DNA of 64,000 nucleotides from Chaetoceros tenuissimus (Eukaryota > Bacillariophyta > Thalassiosirophyceae > Chaetocerotales > Chaetocerotaceae): contig BLLK01000047.1 of the NCBI GenBank assembly GCA_021927905.1, positions 2,604,001 to 2,668,000 of the forward strand. The letters run 5' to 3'. Position numbers and translations under genes: made by a program. Positions 42,466 to 54,043 of this stretch are shown piece after piece. Below the pieces are notes generated by a model. That model saw only the letters and a list, made by a program, of their open reading frames with translations, did not search any database and was not told where the DNA came from. The first letter of the stretch is position 1; every line of letters starts with the position of its first letter.

Positions 42466-42716
42466 AAATATAAAATATCTCTGGACTCGTCATTGGGTAA
42501 TTTTAATGACCGTTTTTTAAAAGTTAAACCCTGGTTTACTAGTACTTGCTACTACGTACGGAGTGCCTAACTGAAACTTTTGGTTGTGCTTGCCTGCCAC
42601 TAGACTAGTACAACTTGTAGACTACTATCATCTGTTATCAATATTCTTGCATTATTATTTTGTTTGCACCATAAATAATCTGTTACTACTGTTCTTACTC
42701 CTTCATAAATTGATCA

Positions 42717-43892
42717 ATGCATATGGAAATAGATTCTGGATCAAGTCCAAGACCGTCAATTCACAGGCAGGTCAGGGATCTGGATATACTTCTTTTCATA
42801 GGCCTTGCTCTTTTCGTCTTTTGTGAATACTCGGGATATATAAAAAAAGAAGAAGTGGCATTTATCGACCCAATACTTGAGAAAGATAATGAGGGAATCA
42901 AAATTGGTGTGCCTTCGTTATCGAATGTCACTGACGAAGACATCGACACTAGGCCTTCTATAGCTGTAAATTGGGAGCATGTCCTAAACCATCAAAAGGA
43001 ATGCTCTCTATCGTTTGAGGAAGAAGCACCACTTCCTCTTGTATTCATGGCATTGGGAAGAACGGGGAGCTCAATCACTTGGCAAGCCATAGCCTCAATC
43101 TTTTCAAATAATAAATCTCCTCCTAAAGCTATCGAAATAGTTGGTAGAGTGAAAGAGGAGAGTGTTGAGTTCTTCAAAAATATTCCTGATGAACTCACAA
43201 ATAATTGGCCTAGTGCATATATTTGCGACTTGCAAAGAAATTTCACAACTACAAAGGAAAAATCAGGTCTGGTTGGTTTTCAGTGGAAACCTTATCAAAT
43301 ATCTCTCAATCATCCAAAATCGTTAGGCGGTATGAGTGATCTTGCAAACACATATTTAAATAATGAAAACGACCATACATATCTCACAAAGGAAACAAGT
43401 GAACATGCAAAAATAAAAGTTATTTATCAAACTAGAAATCCAATCGATAGAAGATTGTCTAATTGGAGACATCATGGACATAAGGCAGATGTACCCGCGC
43501 ATTGTCCAGTTGGAGATGAAGAATGTCTGAAACAACATGAAAAATTTGATGCCAAGAAGAATTTCACCACTGGTAACGAACTACTACATTGGTTAAAGCA
43601 AGACGATAAACATCACAAAAATATCATGAGACAACTAGAACAGATTGGTGTTGATTATGTTTATGTCACCTATGAGAAACTTTACTCTAGCGAGAATGAT
43701 GAAGGTGTGAAGGAATGGAAACGAATATTTGAATTCCTTGGAAGAGGTCCTGACAAATTTACCATGGATACAATCCGTGAGCATTTCGGAATGGTTAAAA
43801 CTAGTTCTAAAACTCACAAAGATGTCATGCTGAATTATGAGGATGTGAAAGAAACGCTAAAAGGGACTAAGTTCGAAAACTATTTGAATTGA
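42717..43892 (+). CDS. Membrane-anchored sulfotransferase-like protein
   Basis: Single-exon, 391 aa. One anchor near the N-terminus (LDILLFIGLALFVFCEYSG) is followed by a lumenal domain with the P-loop LVFMALGRTGSSITWQ (PAPS 5'-phosphate loop) and KVIYQTRNPIDRRLSNW (3'-phosphate site). It also has LVGFQWKPYQ and a C-terminal YVYVTYEKLYSS...EFLGRG block, common in carbohydrate and tyrosylprotein sulfotransferases. N-glycosylation sequons (NVT, NFT) fit the secretory lumen. It lies downstream of CRTISO on the same strand but with its own 251-bp spacer. Probably sulfates a glycan or protein; acceptor unknown. Confidence 0.83.
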   Translation: MHMEIDSGSSPRPSIHRQVRDLDILLFIGLALFVFCEYSGYIKKEEVAFIDPILEKDNEGIKIGVPSLSNVTDEDIDTRPSIAVNWEHVLNHQKECSLSFEEEAPLPLVFMALGRTGSSITWQAIASIFSNNKSPPKAIEIVGRVKEESVEFFKNIPDELTNNWPSAYICDLQRNFTTTKEKSGLVGFQWKPYQISLNHPKSLGGMSDLANTYLNNENDHTYLTKETSEHAKIKVIYQTRNPIDRRLSNWRHHGHKADVPAHCPVGDEECLKQHEKFDAKKNFTTGNELLHWLKQDDKHHKNIMRQLEQIGVDYVYVTYEKLYSSENDEGVKEWKRIFEFLGRGPDKFTMDTIREHFGMVKTSSKTHKDVMLNYEDVKETLKGTKFENYLN

Positions 43893-43955
43893 ATTATATT
43901 GAAGAAGACTATGTACCCCTAGACTAATTTTGTATCTGTACTACTTCTGTCTAAA

Positions 43956-46226
43956 CTAACTGCACAACTTGACAATACTTTCTAGCGCCACTTCTGGACC
44001 AGTCTCTTCTACTAGTTCCTTTAACAGAGGTCTTACAATTTCCTGTGCTTCTTCGGTAATCATGTTCATTGTTAAATATCTACCAGCTCCAATATCAAAA
44101 AGAATCTTATTCACGACTTCTTCATTCATTTTATTGAATTCAGGCTCATTCACTTCTTGTGATATTTTTGCTTTTGCAAAAAATTCATTATCTGTTGCAG
44201 ATATATTGCAAACATTTCGAATCGGACTCCGAGCATCAATTCTGACCTTAGCATCCTCGAACCCAACCCAAATGCCACGACAAGGGCAAAGCAGTTCACT
44301 CGGCTTGTACTCAGCTTTATATCTCATTTTTTGACATGAGTGAATGTAGAATCCTAAGTAGTAGTATTTCAAAGCAGGTCGATAGCGAAGTGCCATCTTA
44401 ACCCAGTTTATTTCATATAGAGCTGTCAACTTTCCTAAATTTAGGATATTTGAGAGATAGGGATCGTAAAATGAATAGACTGATGATAAGCAGTGTGGAA
44501 GTATATCAACGACGCCTACTGCAATAAGATACTTCTCGTTGATGAGATAATGCTGATGATAACTACCACATGGTATTCTTACATCTTCCTCTGCAATGCT
44601 GATTGGAAAGTCGCTATCTGCTCCCTCAACTTTTGCTTTTCCATTACAAGTATTATATGGAACACTCTCGTCTTGAACTATTGGCGAAGAACAAAGAAAA
44701 CGACAGAAGCTAAGATAACTTTTGTGGATCTTTTTGATTTGATCCTCATCATAGTCGGGATAGTAAGCAGCGAAGTTCTCTTCTGTGATCAAATTTCCAT
44801 TGTCATCCTCGTTGTCTGATTCGTCGTCTTCTGTATTATTGCTTTTGCTTTCTTTTGTAATATCTAGCGATGGTAATGCAGCAGAGGATCGAGCGCCAGA
44901 GTATGGATCTTCATCTCCGTGGATGCTTTTTTGATATCTACAGTACAGTCTATGCACTTGTGGCATGCAGGCACTCACATCTGCAGAAATGGACTTTACT
45001 GTAAGGGTGTACGGAGGATGAAGAGATTTTTCTTCCTCAGGAGTTAAGTGCAAAGAGGCTTTCACAAATTCCTTGATAATATCTTTCGTTTCGTTTGATG
45101 ACATAGAAGCATTGCCTGTCGAGCTCTCCATTGGATCATCTTGGTATGCTTGAACGTCGTTTTCATGCAGGATGACTTTCAGTTGAACAATCATCTGTGC
45201 GCTCTTTTCATGAAAGTTAACGTTTTGAAACTGAATCTTTTCGTTGGATGACATTAAACTAGCTTTTGTATTCTCAAGGGTTTGACTCAAACATTTCCCG
45301 GTAAGTATCCTATCAATTTTCCCTTTTGACTGACCGTGTAATGCTGGGCAAATACGACTTAATAGAGTACATTCAATTGATATTATGTCTGCACTTTCCT
45401 TTCTTGGCTTGGTAAACTTCGATGGTTTGAATGCACAAAGCTTTGCCAAAGAAGAGTTTGACATTTGTAAATCAGGGACTTGTTTCGTAATATGGTTAAT
45501 AGTCTGGTTGCGAATCCTATCTAAAATTCCATCTTCATCTAGTATACATTTTGCTTTAGATTCAACTCCATGAGCCCAGTCTTTCCTTTTGTTGGGTTGA
45601 TGCTTCTGTCTTTTGACTTTCCTAGTACAAATGGATGAAGAAAATTTATCATTTGCATTGTTTGTTTCCTCACGATGATCTATCCCTAATATCTTTTTCA
45701 AACGTCTAAGTATTTTCTTTTGGCTCTTTGATATGGTAAAACGAGGTGTTTCTAGCCTAATGGGTATAGCTGCACAGCAAGAATTCCAATTTTTTGGCAA
45801 ATATAATAATTTTCCGCTACGTCTCCAACCTCTATCAATTAGTTTGAGATATGCTTGTGCAGAAATATTTTTAAAGTGAAGAGCATATGCATCAGAAGTT
45901 GTCTTTGCTGTGATAATCTCTGGGCCTTTCATATCTTCTGACATAACTTCATTTGTGCCTCTATCATCACAGTCTTCTGTGCTTGTACCTTCTTTCTTCT
46001 CAGAGGTAGGAGATGCTATATGAAGTATTTCTACTTCAGGCTCGCCAGGAAGACTAGGATATGGATTCTTTTGTGTCAAAACATGCAATCTATCGCCATG
46101 GCAGTAACCACATTCTGTCCGATATGGCGAGCATAGACTTAGCGTGTGAAATGATTCTGGATTCATTTGTGCCAAGTTTGCTCTAGATAATAATGTATTC
46201 CTTTCTTCATTTTGAACGCTTGCCAT
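43956..46226 (-). CDS. ATE1: Arginyl-tRNA--protein transferase (N-degron pathway)
   Basis: Single-exon, 756 aa, longer than the usual 500-630. The N-terminal ATE domain has SPYRTECGYCHGDR (metal/haem-binding Cys pair), QAYLKLIDRGWRRSGKLLY and the Cys-Cys of NSCCAAIPIRL. The C-terminal GNAT-like ATE domain has YLIAVGVVDILPHCLSSVYS, YDP, LGKLTALYEI and YYLGFYIHSCQKMRYK, all diagnostic. The extra length is a disordered acidic insert between the two parts (about 190-430) plus an acidic N-terminal loop. The enzyme adds Arg to proteins with N-terminal Asp, Glu or oxidised Cys and marks them for the proteasome. A TGACGTCA palindrome lies about 210 bp upstream of the start (46433). Confidence 0.95.
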   Translation of the reverse strand: MASVQNEERNTLLSRANLAQMNPESFHTLSLCSPYRTECGYCHGDRLHVLTQKNPYPSLPGEPEVEILHIASPTSEKKEGTSTEDCDDRGTNEVMSEDMKGPEIITAKTTSDAYALHFKNISAQAYLKLIDRGWRRSGKLLYLPKNWNSCCAAIPIRLETPRFTISKSQKKILRRLKKILGIDHREETNNANDKFSSSICTRKVKRQKHQPNKRKDWAHGVESKAKCILDEDGILDRIRNQTINHITKQVPDLQMSNSSLAKLCAFKPSKFTKPRKESADIISIECTLLSRICPALHGQSKGKIDRILTGKCLSQTLENTKASLMSSNEKIQFQNVNFHEKSAQMIVQLKVILHENDVQAYQDDPMESSTGNASMSSNETKDIIKEFVKASLHLTPEEEKSLHPPYTLTVKSISADVSACMPQVHRLYCRYQKSIHGDEDPYSGARSSAALPSLDITKESKSNNTEDDESDNEDDNGNLITEENFAAYYPDYDEDQIKKIHKSYLSFCRFLCSSPIVQDESVPYNTCNGKAKVEGADSDFPISIAEEDVRIPCGSYHQHYLINEKYLIAVGVVDILPHCLSSVYSFYDPYLSNILNLGKLTALYEINWVKMALRYRPALKYYYLGFYIHSCQKMRYKAEYKPSELLCPCRGIWVGFEDAKVRIDARSPIRNVCNISATDNEFFAKAKISQEVNEPEFNKMNEEVVNKILFDIGAGRYLTMNMITEEAQEIVRPLLKELVEETGPEVALESIVKLCS

Positions 46227-46636
46227 TGTTTAGAATTGTGTCCTACTTTCACTCAAAATGAAATGAGTGTAGATAATGTGTTGCCAATGAACTAGATAGA
46301 AATAAATGAATAGAAAGAGTTGATTTATAAAATAATCAGCTACCATACCATATTCATCAGCTTACTTTTGTTTGGGTGAGAGTGTGGTGTGCTTTGTCCA
46401 TCGTAATAATAGGTTGTTATCCTGAACAACAATGACGTCAACAGTACTGTATGTTAAAAAATTTTAAATTTACAATTTGTGTTCCTAGAAAATCCCTTTT
46501 CCAACACCAATGGGTTCAAAAATCATAGTTCGTTCTTGAATTTTGTATAATCTCTCTGTTTCATGAAGCATGCATATAAAACACTTGACTATTATTCCTG
46601 ACCTTTCGCTCGTGTGTCAACATTTCATTACTTTCT
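46227..46636. promoter_or_regulatory. Promoter of ATE1 and 3' flank of the coiled-coil gene
   Basis: 410 bp. TGACGTCA at 46433-46440 is a perfect bZIP-type palindrome. The rest is AT-rich, with no gene. Confidence 0.4.
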
Positions 46637-49199
46637 TTAGGACGATTTAGGAGGAGATTTTTCCTTCGAAGTGGCTTTAGAACGCGAGCGTTTCCTTTTT
46701 TTGTTCGTAGATGATGAATTCTTCTTATTAGAAAATACATATGCTTTGTCAATTTCTTTTTCAGTCAAGGTAAGCGGAGTTGAAAGGGAGGGATCCTGTA
46801 GTGAGGTTCCATCGCTGCACGCATGATTCGTGGTTAGCACTCATCAGGTGACAAAAAATATTCAAGAAAAAAAACAAAGATCAACACCGTACCTTTCTAT
46901 ACAAAGTGGCAAGAGATTTCTAGATCCTGAAATGGTTGCAAGTTGGTGACCTTGTGAACTATTTCCCTCAGCAAATAAAAATGAGAATAAATTGAATTCT
47001 TCGCGATACTGCAGAAAAGAGTTTTTCTTTTGTGATTTACTCGGAACTTCAAGGTTCAAATGCCAGCCAGGTTCAGCAAACTTTGCATTAGCTCCTGTTG
47101 ACGAGTCGAGAGGTGCACTAGATAGTTGTTTTCCTGTTGAAGAAGGGTGCATGGAAAGAAGTAATAATTGCTCTGCTCTGATTAGCTTTTCTTCTATTAC
47201 CGCAGGGTTTTGACTCTGTGGTAAAATTTCTTGTAAAGCAAGTTTCGCATCTTTAGTAGATACCCTTGGAGATCGGAGGACAATCATGGCACGGCGATTA
47301 TGCAAAGGTTTTCTCTGTGCAGCAACTTTCTGTAGGCCGGACAAAAATTTGTTCACAGCGTCATCCTCATTATCACTTCGAAATGTGAGGTCCTTGCTCT
47401 TCACTTTTTCGGTATCTACCATTTTTGTCAAAACTAATTTGTAGGCTTCTGTTGTTTTTATTCTTTCAGAGCGAGCTGTTTTCATCTTTTGTGAATTTCT
47501 TCGGTGGTCTTGGTCAGCATTCTCAACGACTTCTTTCCCTTTGGCTAAAATCTGACTCAATTTTACCATATCGTCGTTCTTCGTAGCCACGGTCCTTCCG
47601 TTAAAATATTCGTTAGCCCTACTTCTAAGCTCTGATAACTTTCTATTAGCCTTTTCCAGTAGAGTAAAAGATTTCTTCAACTCTTCATTGCACTCTTGCT
47701 CTGCCTTGATGTCATTAGAAAGTTTTGCCTTCAGCAATTCTGCCTTTTGGGTTAGATTGCTATCCGTTGTTTTTTCTGCAGGAATACTGCTCCATTGCTC
47801 AGCTGCAGTATCATTTTTTACTCTCATATCAGCTACTAAACATTTGATCTGCATTTGGGTACTAGTGAGGTTGCACTTGTCCATGAGTGAGTGATTTGGA
47901 CACTCGCCGCACGCAACGCTGAATAAGAAATTCCGCGCAGTGTATCCCCAAGGAATAAAATCATTCGTAATGCATGCATCCTGGGGTTCTCCTTCTCCTT
48001 CTTCTGGCAAATTTTCATTTCGAAAGGAGACAATGAGACCTTCATTGTGAATTTCTATCGTCATGGCTATTGATGCACGATTGAAATGAGTTTTGCGGCG
48101 TTTCATTCTTGCTGCTGCTCCAACTTTGGTGTCTCGAAATATAAAACTTTGTCTGTCATTCATGTCTTTCTCGGTCGACGTACTAATCTCGTTATCAGAT
48201 CGAGGTTTATTAAACTTGGTCCCATTCCTTAGAATATTTTCCCGTTTTTTCCTGAATTTTTCGGTATGTGTCTTCATCATGGATAGCTTCAATTGCTCAT
48301 GAGATTCTTGGCACTCTGCGGTGAGCTTCCTTAAAGCCATCTCTAACTCTGCCCTACGTCGATCATGATGATTGCTAAGCTTTCGAAACTTTTTCTCCTT
48401 TTCTATTTCGCAATCCATTAGATATTTCTTCATTTTAGCTTGATGTGCGTTCCTAGCTTGAGTCAATTGATTTTGCAGGTCTTGAAGTTCCATTTTTCTC
48501 ATCTGAGCTACTTGAGGGGTTAAGTTTCCATTCCTATCCGCTACCTGTTGATATTTAGAGTTGATTTTGTCAATCATGGCTTGATTCTTCTCCATTAGAT
48601 TCTTTAATTCCAAATTATTCCGTTCTTCCAGCTGCCGCAGATTCTTCTTATCATGTTCAACTAGCTCTTCTCTCTGTTTCGCTTGGCGAGAACTCATCTT
48701 CTTTTCTAAATCTTTGACTCTTTGTCTGAAACTCATCAAGTGTGTAGTCCATTTCGCATCTAATTTCTTCATAATCTCCATCCTCTCAATTTGCACTTGG
48801 CGATTGAGTTCTTCAAGTTCATGTATCTGGTAGTGCATTTCATTGTTTTTACAAAGTATGGAATTTCTTGGATCTATAAACAATAATTAGGAGTTGGGCA
48901 CCTATAAAATAGTAGTTCGATTCAACTAAGAACAGCTTACCTTGCTCTTCGTGAGTTTCACTATAAAAGTCATCCATGTCGTACTCAACATCGCTATTAT
49001 CTGTACTAAAGGATATGTCTAAATTTTTCATCTCCATTTGCTTTAACTCTTTCTTCTGCTCATTTCGAAGTTTAGCACATTTAGAATTTGTTGCTTGGGA
49101 TAGTTTTACATCTATGAAACTAGCTGCTTTTCTTTTCCTAGACTTCTTCTTGGTGTATTTTTTCAGCACAAAGTTTTCTTCTTCTCCCTCCACTTGCAT
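46637..49199 (-). CDS. Long coiled-coil protein with nuclear-type basic tail
   Basis: Three exons (48941-49199, 46893-48873, 46637-46814) give 805 aa with matching phases; donors are GTAAGC and GTACGG. The N-terminus has a basic cluster (KKYTKKKSRKRK) and an acidic patch. Residues about 90-330 are continuous coiled coil (NRQVQIERMEIMKKLDAKW, KKNLRQLEERNNLELKNLM, RRAELEMALRKLTAE), and another coil follows at about 470-570. Between them is a compact region (FRNENLPEEGEGEPQDACI, RNFLFSVACGECPNHS). The end is rich in Lys/Arg/Ser (NKKRKRSRSKATSKEKSPPK), a likely nuclear localisation signal. No catalytic domain recognised; a chromatin- or centrosome-type structural role is possible. Confidence 0.78.
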
Positions 49200-49593
49200 G
49201 ATAACAAAAGCTCCGGATAAAATTAGATGAACGTATAGACTACTATGAACGATAAAGGTAAAGATCTCTGTGATGAACTACAATACAATAGAGGTATCAA
49301 GATAGAAAAAGAATACTTCTTCAAACAACTCCAAAAAGAAGCCGAACAAAGTATGGACCTACTCGAATACTATGAGAAGTATGTACGTACAACAATAAAA
49401 CAGACCGGCCCTTTCCTCTGGCCAAATACCAGAGATATGTAACCCCTTTTGTGGCTCTTGGCTCTTCGACCACAAAAAAATTGAGATCATCATCATCAAC
49501 ACGATGATCCTCTCAAGTAAGGCCTCCAATAAACACATTGGTGTCTTCATATCATACAAAAGAGTTCTTCTTTGACATCTCTGAACAGATCCA
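49200..49593. promoter_or_regulatory. Divergent promoter with small open frame
   Basis: 394 bp between divergent genes. A 65-codon ATG frame at 49245-49442 (+) contains GTACGTAC (49383-49390) and could be an upstream or independent small frame of the dehydrogenase transcript. It shows no family signature, so I do not annotate it as a gene. Confidence 0.4.
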
Positions 49594-50888
49594 ATGAAAT
49601 TCAGCACAACTGCATCTCTTCTTCTAGCAGTTTCCACCGCAACTACAGCTTTTGGATTCAGCCCTGTGTCAACTTCATTTGTGAAACAGACCAACACCAT
49701 CTCCAACACAAGATATTCTTCTTTCAATACAAACATCACTCCTAGAACCATGTCCAAGAGAGACGCATCACTCATATCTATGAATGCTGTAACTGTAGGT
49801 GTAGTAGGGGCTACCGGAGCAGTAGGAAAGGAAATCGTTGATTGTCTCAATAAATCATCTCTTGATGTTTCCAAACTTCGTATCTTTGGATCCAGTCGTT
49901 CTGCGGGATCCACTCGTGATGCTGGAAAATTTGGTGAAGTACCAGTCGAGCTATTTGATGTTGCTGCTGCTAGAGAGTGTGATGTTGTCTTCCTTGCTGT
50001 AAGTGGAGACTTTGCATTGGAGCATGCAAAGGCAATCAGTGAAGGTGATGATGGTGCTGTTGTGATTGATAACTCTAGTGCTTTCCGTTACGACAAGGAC
50101 ATTCCTCTTGTTGTACCAGAGATTAATGGAGAATGTACCAAGGGAGCAAAACTTATTGCTAATCCTAACTGTACCACTGCAATTGGCCTCATGGCTTTGT
50201 ACCCTCTTCACAAGCTTTTCAAGCTCAAGAGAGTCATCATGTCCGTAAGTAATTCACTATTTTGTCTTTAGTTCTATCTTCAACTTGAACTCTTTCTCAT
50301 TGCATAATTATTTGTGAATAGACATATCAAGCTGCATCTGGTGCAGGACAGCCTGGAATGGATGAGCTCCAAGAAGGAACTCGTGCAGTTCTTAGTGGAG
50401 AACGTGAAGTTGCTGAGAATAAAATCTTTGCTCATCCACTCCCATTCAACGTAATTCCACACATTGATAAGTTCCAAGAAAATGGATACACCAAGGAAGA
50501 AATGAAAGTTACCTGGGAGTGTCGTAAGATCTGTGGACTTCCAGATGACTTTCCAGTAAGTTGTACTGCGGTACGTATTCCAACCTACCGTGCTCATTCT
50601 GAGACTATCATTGTAGAGACTGAGGAACCAGTAGACATTGAAGCAGCTAGAAAGGCATTCGAGGAAGCTCCTGGAATCAAGCTTATGGATGATACTGCAA
50701 ATGAGATTTACCCTATGCCACTCACTGCTACTGGACAATATGATGTAGAAGTTGGAAGAATTCGTAAATCTTTGGTATTCGGAGACAATGGACTTGAATT
50801 CTTCGTTGTAGGTGATCAGCTTCTTCGTGGAGCTGCACTTAATGCAGTTCTTGTTGCAGAGGAAATGGCGAAGAATGGATCACTTTAA
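49594..50888 (+). CDS. ASD: Aspartate-semialdehyde dehydrogenase, plastid
   Basis: Two exons (49594-50244, 50322-50888; 77-bp intron, GTAAGT) give 405 aa. The N-terminus has a signal peptide ending TTAFGFSP, an ASAFAP-like plastid site, plus a transit stretch; a second Met-Ser-Lys region precedes the mature start. The NADP loop is [14 protein letters not shown]. The catalytic Cys193 is in [12 protein letters not shown], splicing rebuilds [15 protein letters not shown], and the acid-base His is in [11 protein letters not shown]. It reduces aspartyl phosphate to aspartate semialdehyde, the branch point to lysine, threonine and methionine, in the plastid. The C-terminal [21 protein letters not shown] is the usual family end. 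Confidence 0.96.
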
Positions 50889-51029
50889 ATATGATTCTTC
50901 TATGTTATATTCATCTACTTTTGCGCTAGATTATATGGTAAAATTCCAACAGTGTAAATCTAAATAATGTCGGGCACATACTTTTTTCTTGAACAAATAT
51001 TAAATAATTAGCTTATAGACTTTGAACTC

Positions 51030-51359
51030 TTAGTTTCCAAACCAACTCTTCTTTACCTCAACCTTTCCTGAAGCACTGCCCTTTGGAACCTTCTTAAATC
51101 TAAACTTTGGGGCTCCGCAAGGTGGACATTGGTACTTGTCCTTGTCTAATTTTGCCCATTCAGCTGGACCTTTAGTGAAAACATATCCACAATCCTTACA
51201 TACATAGTCACCTGGGGAACCGTCATCCTTTGGTTCGCCGAAACCAAAAAGGTTCAATTTCGTTGATGAAGAAACTGCATTGGAGTAAGCTGGAGCAAAT
51301 GCCTGAGTTGATGCCATTGTGGCGAGAACTACAAAGAGAAGGTAAAGAGTTTGCTTCAT
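51030..51359 (-). CDS. Plastid rubredoxin
   Basis: Single-exon, 109 aa. A signal peptide ending STQAFAPAYS, a near-perfect ASAFAP motif, sends it to the plastid. The mature domain has the rubredoxin iron site: Cys54 and Cys57 (YVCKDCGYVF), Cys78 and Cys81 (YQCPPCGAPKFRF), with the usual 20-residue spacing between the pairs. Unlike the RBD1 rubredoxin that helps assemble photosystem II, it shows no C-terminal membrane helix. It ends with a basic tail (EVKKSWFGN). It could be a soluble stromal electron carrier. Confidence 0.93.
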   Translation of the reverse strand: MKQTLYLLFVVLATMASTQAFAPAYSNAVSSSTKLNLFGFGEPKDDGSPGDYVCKDCGYVFTKGPAEWAKLDKDKYQCPPCGAPKFRFKKVPKGSASGKVEVKKSWFGN

Positions 51360-51778
51360 CTTGATAAATGTGGTAGTGTGAGTTAGAAATAGAGAGAGGT
51401 GTCCTGCTCAATAACAACTAATTATGTTGCTTTTGTGTGATTACTTTTCTTTCTCTTTCGTCTTTCGCTCGCGTTGTCAGCATTAACGCAAACGCAAGTA
51501 GAGTGTCTGCATCAACTGACGTCATTTTATGAGCAGAGGAATGACGGTTAAGTCATTATAACTGTAAGAAATACATTCACGAAATCCATCTTCACAGTTT
51601 TTTCATCATTATTTTACTCATGCTTACTCTAGTAGGGTTGCTGATTTTATTTATATTTTTAAAATGATACTATCTACGTCATCAAAGGCGTCAAACCTTC
51701 CACAACGATTCATCTATATTTTTTTAAATACATCCCCATGTCATCATGCTCAAGGATGTTGCAATTAATGAATTCTTT
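51360..51778. promoter_or_regulatory. Intergenic with TGACGTCA palindrome
   Basis: 419 bp between two minus-strand genes. It contains TGACGTCA at 51517-51524, about 160 bp upstream of the rubredoxin start, then AT-rich 3' flank of the E2F gene. No other gene. Confidence 0.4.
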
Positions 51779-53580
51779 TTAATTGAACGATGAATTCTTC
51801 GATTCTCTCTTCTTTCCTTTTTCCATGATCATATCTGGAGACATACAAAATGCCCACTTAAAGCTTGGCCTATTTCTAACAGTATGAATGTTGGATGATT
51901 TAGTAATCAAACCAATGCTGGTCATTACATTCGCAATGTCATACAGCCTTCTTATCTTTGTCTTCATCATTTTATTAGCCTTGTTCTTGGCTTTTGTAAT
52001 ATCTGCTGCAGATGCTCTAGAACCGTGAGTGACGTTATTCTCACCCATGATTTTGTCAGATGCTTCATGAAGTTCAACAACATCCTTTCCAATGAGGAAA
52101 AGTTGAATGAATTTCTGAGAAAGTTTTCCAAGAGATTTTTCCTTAATTGGTGATTTCTTCTCTTGGCTTTGAGACATTTCACTTGCTACTTTTTCAGCTG
52201 AACAAGTATCAAAGAATTAGTTGGCGAATTTCATAAACGATTGCATTTACAAATAAATCAAATCTTGAATAACCTACCTCCAGCGAGAAGCAAAGCAAGA
52301 CCAGTTGGCATAGAAGCTGTACTATCGTCATGATCCTCCTCATCCGCCTCGTCTACAACCTTTTCCTCCATCTTTGTCTTGAATCCAGTCTCGATGGCGT
52401 CTTCTTCAAATGTCTTGACGGCATCCTTTTGCAATTCATAAAAGGTTTCCTCAGCATTCTTCAAGCCATGCCAGTTATAGGTATTCTTACACTTTCGCGA
52501 AACAACATCAATCGCTTCCAAGATATTGATGATATCATAAATTCTTCTTCTTTCTACAGCAAGATGTCTGGATGCTTCATCAATGGAAATCTCTGGGAGC
52601 ATGCTTGGATTCTCAGCTGCCATAGACTCGTATCTTTGCATAAAATTGACACATAGGACAGAAAGAGACTTGTCTTTGCGTCTATAGGTGCCATCTGGCA
52701 AAAGAGTTTGGTTTGGTGGGCAGGATGCTTCAGAATATGCTTGATGTTGACTGTTGCTGTCTCTAGATAGATTATTCGTACCGAGATTCAGCGCAGAACT
52801 ATGTTGGTTCACATCATGATGAACTCTCAAATTTGGAACTTGGCGACCGACTACGTTATCTGGTCCTACTTGTGAAAAGTCATTGGAAGGACTCTGTCCA
52901 TATCCATTGGTGAAGGATGCAGGAGGAGAGCTAATGTAATTGCTACTCGGCATATGCATTGTATTTCTCAAATACTGCATACGCTTTTGCATATTCGCAA
53001 ATTGTTGCTGTGCAGATAGATTTTCTGGAGAATTTGAATGCATTGCAAATGGGTTGGACTGATGATGTGTCATATTCAGCTTATGGTGAACATAGTATTG
53101 TTGCATCATGCGTTGATTCTCTTGAAGATTGTATTGATGATGCTGCTGTCTTTGTTCTTGCATGTGATGTGGATACACATGAGAATGGCTAGTCTTTACT
53201 CTTTTGTTTGAATGAGGAGTGATGGCCTGTGCTTGAGTTGTTGAAACTTGAGGTGAAGCAGATACGGCTACTCCCATATGGTGTGATGGTGAAGTTGAGA
53301 TTGATGAAGCATTCATCAGTTGCTCAGGTGAAGAAATCTTCTCGTTAGCTATGCTTATCGGAGACTCAGTCCTGCGCTTGGATCCTGACAGAATTGAAAG
53401 TGTAATCGCAGCTGAAGCTTTGTCGTTCTCGGGAGTAGTAGTAGATACACTAGAAGTTGCTTCAGATGCAAACATCTGAGAGGTACTTCTAGACATTGAT
53501 CCATTTGGTAGGTTACCATAAGGCATGCCGAATGAAGCAGATGAAGCAAAGCCTTGAGGAATAAAGTTGGAAGTCACCAT
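51779..53580 (-). CDS. Atypical E2F transcription factor with two DNA-binding domains (E2F7/8-like)
   Basis: Two exons (52278-53580, 51779-52197) give 573 aa; the intron is 80 bp with a GTAGGT donor. The start is the ATG at 53580 (an upstream TTG was ignored). The first 290 residues are disordered, Ser-, Gln- and His-rich. Domain 1 (about 297-372) is a winged helix: KSLSVLCVNFMQRYES, then RRRIYDIINILEAIDVV, carrying the R-R-x-Y-D DNA-contact motif. Domain 2 (about 456-556), from exon 2, has LGKLSQKFIQLFLI and KIRRLYDIANVMTSIGLI with its own R-R-x-Y-D. Two tandem domains without a dimerisation or Rb-binding region define atypical E2Fs (E2F7/8, plant DEL), which repress cell-cycle genes without DP. 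The second domain has a Lys/Ala-rich insertion. Confidence 0.92.
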
Positions 53581-54043
53581 TTTTAGTTTGTACAAAAAGT
53601 GAAGATGTTGAATATATGCAAAACAGCCTTTAGAATTGTTGGAATTTGACAGCTTCTTTCAATCTAGAAGAATGAGAGGATAAGCACTTGAAATCTACAA
53701 GTACAGGTGAACAAAGGAGTATATTCTAGACTCGATTGCTGGTAATATGTGCAATTTATGAGCACTTGATTTGACAAAACAAACTAAGATGCTTGCTTTT
53801 GGCGGGCAAAAAAGGCCGAGCCAACTTTTGAAACAATCTTAAATCAGACAAATTTAGCCGTGTCCCGGTTACATTCAAAATTTTCAAAAACAGTTGTTGA
53901 TGATTGATGATTGTTGATAGATAGTAGTTTTGTATCACCGGCTAATGGAATACATAATACACATCAAGACTTTGCAATAGATTTGTGTCGTAATGAAAAA
54001 CTGAGAGTCAGGACTTTGCCGAAAAAAATCTTGGCTCTTTGAA
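53581..54043. promoter_or_regulatory. Divergent promoter region
   Basis: 463 bp between the E2F gene and the O-FucT-like gene. A TTGATGATTGATGATTGTTGATAG tandem lies near 53897-53920. No gene seen. Confidence 0.35.

Noticed and set aside
49245-49442. 65-codon ATG frame between divergent genes
   Set aside because: It lies in a 394-bp shared promoter with no room for its own; it may be an upstream frame but evidence for a gene is lacking.
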